Assembly: GCA_023145275.1 (NCBI GenBank)
Contig: JAGLEB010000063.1
Coordinates: 1-7,815, forward strand
DNA: 7,815 nucleotides
Direction: 5' to 3'
From: Flavobacteriales bacterium
GTDB taxonomy: Bacteria; Bacteroidota; Bacteroidia; Flavobacteriales; JADGDT01
Shown: piece after piece, positions 5,772 to 7,815 of the stretch
Numbering within the stretch: position 1 is the stretch's first letter
Layout of the letters: every line of letters starts with the position of its first letter
Program-made: the position numbers and the translations under genes
Notes under the pieces: generated by a model
Told to the model about the DNA's origin: nothing
Database searches by the model: none
Seen by the model: the letters and a program-made list of their open reading frames with translations, nothing else

Positions 5772-7229
5772 ATGATTTTACAAAACAAGTCACTCTTACG
5801 AAGCAAAGCATATATAAACGGCGAATGGATATCAGCAAACAATGGCGCCAGCTATAAAATTAGCAATCCTTTTAATGGGGAGATAATTGCTACGTTACCA
5901 GATTTAGGAAGGGATGAAACAAAAATGGCTATTGAAAAATCTGATATTGCACAAAAAGTTTGGAAAACAAAAACTGCTGGCGAAAGGTCAAACATACTAC
6001 GAAAATGGTTTGACTTAATGATGGAGAATAAGGAGGATTTGGGATATATTCTAACTATAGAGCAAGGAAAGCCACTAAAAGAAGCCATTGGAGAAGTAGT
6101 TTATGGCGCTTCGTTTATAGAGTGGTTTGCTGAGGAGGCTAAACGCACATATGGAGATGTAATTCCAAGCCATGCAAAAGACATCCGCATAGTCACCATA
6201 AAACAAGCTATTGGCGTTGTAGCTGCTATTACACCATGGAATTTTCCGAATTCAATGATTACTAGAAAAGCTGGTGCGGCTCTAGCTGCCGGGTGCTCAA
6301 TAGTAGTGAAGCCAGCAAAAAACACACCTCTTTCGGCCTTAGCCCTAGCTGTTCTAGCTGATGAAGCAGGAATTCCCCCAGGAGTATTCAATATAATAAC
6401 ATCAAACAGATCAAGTGAAATAGGCGATGAACTTACATCAAACCCTATCATAAGAAAATTATCATTTACTGGATCAACAGAAGTAGGCAAAGTATTAATA
6501 AAAAAATGTGCCGATACCGTAAAAAAAGTATCTATGGAACTCGGTGGTAATGCTCCATTTATTGTTTTCGCCGATGCAGACATCAACAAAGCTGTTGAAG
6601 GTGTAATGATCTCAAAGTTCAGAAATTCCGGACAAACTTGCGTTTGTTCAAATAGAATATATGCACATAGCTCAATCTACAAAGAGTTCACAGAAAAACT
6701 GAGTAAAGAGGTAAACAAGCTACACCTTGGGAATGGACTAGAAGAAGGCACAAACATTGGTCCAATGATTAATCTAAAGGCTGTAAATTTTGTAACTAAA
6801 TTAGTAAATGACGCAAAAGAGAAAGGTGCAAAAGTAATTACGGGTGGTTGCTGTTCTGATATTGGCAAAACCTTCTACAAGCCTACTGTACTAACTGATG
6901 TAGATACTAGCATGGATGTTCATAAACAAGAAATTTTCGGGCCTATTGCTCCAGTATTCAAGTTTGAGACTGAGAGCGAAGTAGTACAATTAGCTAACGA
7001 TACAGAATACGGTCTTGCAGCTTATTTCTACGGCAGAGATTACGCAATGATCTGGAGAGTTGCCGAAGCCCTAGAATACGGGATGGTAGGTATAAACACT
7101 GGATTAATATCCACAACTCTAGCCCCATTTGGTGGGATAAAAGAAAGTGGATTTGGACGCGAAGGATCAAAATATGGAATTGATGAGTACCTTGAGATTA
7201 AATATATGTGCTTTGGAGATGTGAGTTAA
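5772..7229 (+). CDS. gabD: Succinate-semialdehyde dehydrogenase (NAD(P)+)
   Basis: 485 residues, close to the 482 of E. coli GabD, which it resembles along its whole length. It oxidises succinate semialdehyde to succinate in the cytosol, the last step of GABA breakdown. Visible family features: the N-terminal LLRSKAYINGEW (8-19), EQGKPLKEA (97-105), PWNF with the oxyanion Asn N157, cofactor Lys K180 in VVKPA, SFTGSTEVGK (231-240), general base E256 in MELGGNAPF, catalytic C290 with C292 in FRNSGQTCVC, E387 in EIFGP, and the subfamily-typical ends YGLAAYFY (413-420), GMVGINTGLIS (437-447) and APFGGIKESGFGREGSKYG (451-469). At the 2'-phosphate pocket it has K183 where E. coli GabD has a Ser and NAD-specific relatives often have Glu, which hints at NADP+ use. 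It starts 80 bp after the aminopropyltransferase gene. Its TAA is the first triplet of a tandem repeat carrying terminator-like hairpins. No Shine-Dalgarno sequence is visible; the start fits the family N-terminus. Confidence 0.93.
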   Translation: MILQNKSLLRSKAYINGEWISANNGASYKISNPFNGEIIATLPDLGRDETKMAIEKSDIAQKVWKTKTAGERSNILRKWFDLMMENKEDLGYILTIEQGKPLKEAIGEVVYGASFIEWFAEEAKRTYGDVIPSHAKDIRIVTIKQAIGVVAAITPWNFPNSMITRKAGAALAAGCSIVVKPAKNTPLSALALAVLADEAGIPPGVFNIITSNRSSEIGDELTSNPIIRKLSFTGSTEVGKVLIKKCADTVKKVSMELGGNAPFIVFADADINKAVEGVMISKFRNSGQTCVCSNRIYAHSSIYKEFTEKLSKEVNKLHLGNGLEEGTNIGPMINLKAVNFVTKLVNDAKEKGAKVITGGCCSDIGKTFYKPTVLTDVDTSMDVHKQEIFGPIAPVFKFETESEVVQLANDTEYGLAAYFYGRDYAMIWRVAEALEYGMVGINTGLISTTLAPFGGIKESGFGREGSKYGIDEYLEIKYMCFGDVS

Positions 7230-7257
7230 AAGAGTTCGAAGCTTGAAGCTAAATGCT

Positions 7258-7280
7258 CGAAGGTTACCTTTCGTTTTTTT
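7258..7280 (+). terminator. gabD: Rho-independent terminator-like hairpin behind gabD (repeat copy 1)
   Basis: CGAAGG (7258-7263), loop TTA, then CCTT-T-CG (7267-7273, one bulged T) make a 6-bp stem followed directly by seven T's (7274-7280), 28 nt after the gabD stop. This is the expected terminator of gabD. Confidence 0.6.
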
Positions 7281-7329
7281 ACTTTCAAATTTAAGATATA
7301 AAAGAGTTCGAAGCTTGAAGCTAAATGCT

Positions 7330-7352
7330 CGAAGGTTACCTTTCGTATTTTT
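7330..7352 (+). terminator. Second terminator-like hairpin (repeat copy 2)
   Basis: It is the same stem-loop as in copy 1, here at 7330-7345, but the T-run is interrupted by an A (TATTTTT, 7346-7352). It could act as a backup terminator for gabD. Confidence 0.45.
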
Positions 7353-7399
7353 ACTTTCAAATTTAAGCTTGCTATCGCAGCCCTTCAATCCATTTTGAA

Positions 7400-7437
7400 A
7401 TCAAAAAAGAAGAGTAAAAAAACTCTCCTTTTTTGAT
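7400..7437 (-). terminator. Strong hairpin terminator of tRNA-Arg, possibly bidirectional
   Basis: The arms 7400-7415 and 7422-7437 are complementary over 16 bp with one exception and enclose a 6-nt A loop. In a minus-strand transcript the exception (positions 7410/7427) is a G-U pair, so the stem is complete; in a plus-strand transcript it is an A-C mismatch. The A/T-rich lower stem supplies the terminal T-run in either direction. The hairpin starts 7 nt after the tRNA-Arg 3' end, so its main job is probably to end that transcript, with a secondary role for read-through from gabD. Confidence 0.75.
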
Positions 7438-7443
7438 TATCTG

Positions 7444-7517
7444 TGACCCCGGAGGGATTCAAACCCCCAACCCTCAGAGCCGAAATCTGATGCGCTATTC
7501 AGTTGCGCCACGAGGCC
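7444..7517 (-). tRNA. tRNA-Arg (anticodon UCG)
   Basis: A 74-nt full cloverleaf on the minus strand. The acceptor stem GGCCTCG pairs with CGGGGTC (two G-U pairs), with discriminator A73. The D-stem is GCGC/GCGC with loop AACTGAATA, the anticodon stem is TCAGA/TCTGA with loop TTTCGGC (anticodon TCG, reading CGA and probably CGG), the variable loop is GGGTT, and the T-stem is GGGGG/CCCTC with loop TTTGAAT. A20, an arginine identity base in bacteria, is present, as is C35. No CCA is encoded. Position 19 is A and position 56 is U instead of the nearly universal G19 and C56; they would still pair with each other. The gene has its own promoter and hairpin and converges on gabD. Confidence 0.95.
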
Positions 7518-7530
7518 TATTTTGAGCTTA

Positions 7531-7560
7531 CAAACATAATTAATTTGACATTTTTATCAA
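7531..7560 (-). promoter_or_regulatory. Bacteroidota-type promoter of tRNA-Arg
   Basis: Read on the minus strand: TTGA (7560-7557), an 18-nt spacer, then TATGTTTG (7538-7531), a perfect TAnnTTTG -7 box. Transcription would start near 7524, only about 6 nt before the mature tRNA 5' end at 7517. Confidence 0.75.
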
Positions 7561-7726
7561 GTGCTTTTAGTTTATTTATTTTTAACCTTGAATTTTCTAT
7601 GATTAAAAATAATCCTAAAGCTATGTTATTTTAAATAATATTAGTTCCTTCGAAATGCTATAACACCTATTATTCAGCACATAACAACGTTCAATAAAAT
7701 AAATATCAAAAAACTTTATTAAAACA

Positions 7727-7757
7727 TTTGCTGAATTAATAAACTAGTGTATATTTG
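7727..7757 (+). promoter_or_regulatory. Canonical Bacteroidota promoter of the right-edge tRNA
   Basis: TTTG (7727-7730), a 19-nt spacer, and TATATTTG (7750-7757): both boxes and the spacing match the consensus of the Bacteroidota primary sigma factor. The expected start near 7764 leaves a leader of about 32 nt before the tRNA. Confidence 0.85.
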
Positions 7758-7795
7758 CACTCGCAAAAACAGATAAGTTCAAGCATTATTGAAAT

Positions 7796-7815
7796 TCCTC
7801 TTTAGCTCAGTTGGT
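7796..7815 (+). tRNA. 5' end of a tRNA, probably tRNA-Asn, cut by window edge
   Basis: The last 20 bases are an acceptor strand TCCTCTT followed by T8, A9, the D-stem strand GCTC and the start of the D-loop with AGTTGGT. A tRNA beginning with U and the run TCCTCT is typical of tRNA-Asn (the E. coli one starts TCCTCTG), but the anticodon is outside the window. That it is a tRNA is well supported by this and by the strong promoter upstream; the amino acid is a guess. Confidence 0.8.

Larger units (their letters stand above)
7227..7367. repeat. Tandem duplication, two 69-bp copies
   Basis: Copy 1 is 7227-7295 and copy 2 is 7299-7367, separated by 3 bp (period 72). They differ at a single base (7275 T against 7347 A). 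Copy 1 begins exactly at the gabD stop codon. Each copy is full of short palindromes (TTCGAA, AAGCTT, AGCTTGAAGCT) and ends in a hairpin followed by T's. A minus-strand frame runs through both copies and yields a repeated peptide, but it has no gene-like support. Near identity points to recent duplication or to a mobile or dispersed intergenic repeat family. Confidence 0.95.
7518..7795. other. Spacer between divergent tRNA genes, no gene
   Basis: This is very AT-rich sequence between tRNA-Arg (minus) and the right-edge tRNA (plus). Apart from the two promoters it holds, I see no coding frame, repeat or further RNA structure. Confidence 0.7.

Noticed and set aside
6101..6589. 162-residue minus-strand open frame
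   Set aside because: It lies antisense within gabD, whose conserved catalytic and cofactor motifs cover the same stretch.
7227..7367. Possible CRISPR array
   Set aside because: There are only two copies of a 69-bp unit with a 3-bp gap, no spacers and no cas genes.
7167..7388. 73-residue minus-strand frame with a repeated peptide
   Set aside because: The peptide repeat merely mirrors the 69-bp DNA duplication, the frame overlaps the gabD end, and the DNA is better explained by terminator-like hairpins.
7444..7517. tRNA-Arg as an integration (att) site
   Set aside because: No integrase gene and no second copy of the tRNA 3' end were found in the window.

Overview
The window is AT-rich bacterial DNA, most likely from the Bacteroidota. 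Two promoters in front of tRNA genes carry that phylum's signature (a TTG/TTTG box, about 18-19 bp, then TAnnTTTG; best example 7727-7757). Start codons are preceded by A/T-rich stretches without clear Shine-Dalgarno sequences. The one lipoprotein has a short Bacteroidota-style lipobox. Genus cannot be told from the sequence.

Layout. Positions 1-1249 (minus strand) hold the N-terminal 416 codons of a POT/PTR-type proton-coupled transporter that runs off the left edge; it has no internal stop. A 406-bp spacer with a hairpin-rich, repeat-like stretch separates it from a divergent plus-strand cluster: a DUF4178 protein (1656-2195), a lipoprotein with an aromatic core and a Ser/Arg-rich tail (2207-2932), an eight-helix protein made of two DUF350 units (2968-3840) and, after a 309-bp spacer with palindromes, a membrane-fused spermidine-synthase-like aminopropyltransferase (4150-5691). 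Then comes a succinate-semialdehyde dehydrogenase, gabD (5772-7229). Its stop codon is the first base triplet of a 69-bp tandem duplication, each copy of which carries a terminator-like hairpin. A minus-strand tRNA-Arg(UCG) (7444-7517) converges on gabD and has its own promoter and a strong hairpin behind it. The right edge cuts into a second, plus-strand tRNA (7796 onward, probably tRNA-Asn) with a textbook promoter.

How the genes may work together. DUF4178, DUF350 and membrane-fused aminopropyltransferase genes recur as neighbours in distant bacteria (from memory, the Mycobacterium tuberculosis Rv2597-Rv2601/speE cluster; the E. coli yjf cluster has a DUF350 protein plus an ATP-grasp ligase). 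The cluster here therefore looks like a conserved but poorly characterised envelope system built around aminopropyl transfer at the membrane, with an exported lipoprotein as a likely partner. It is the most interesting part of the window. GabD could take the GABA branch of polyamine breakdown onward to succinate, but that link rests on proximity and general pathway knowledge only.
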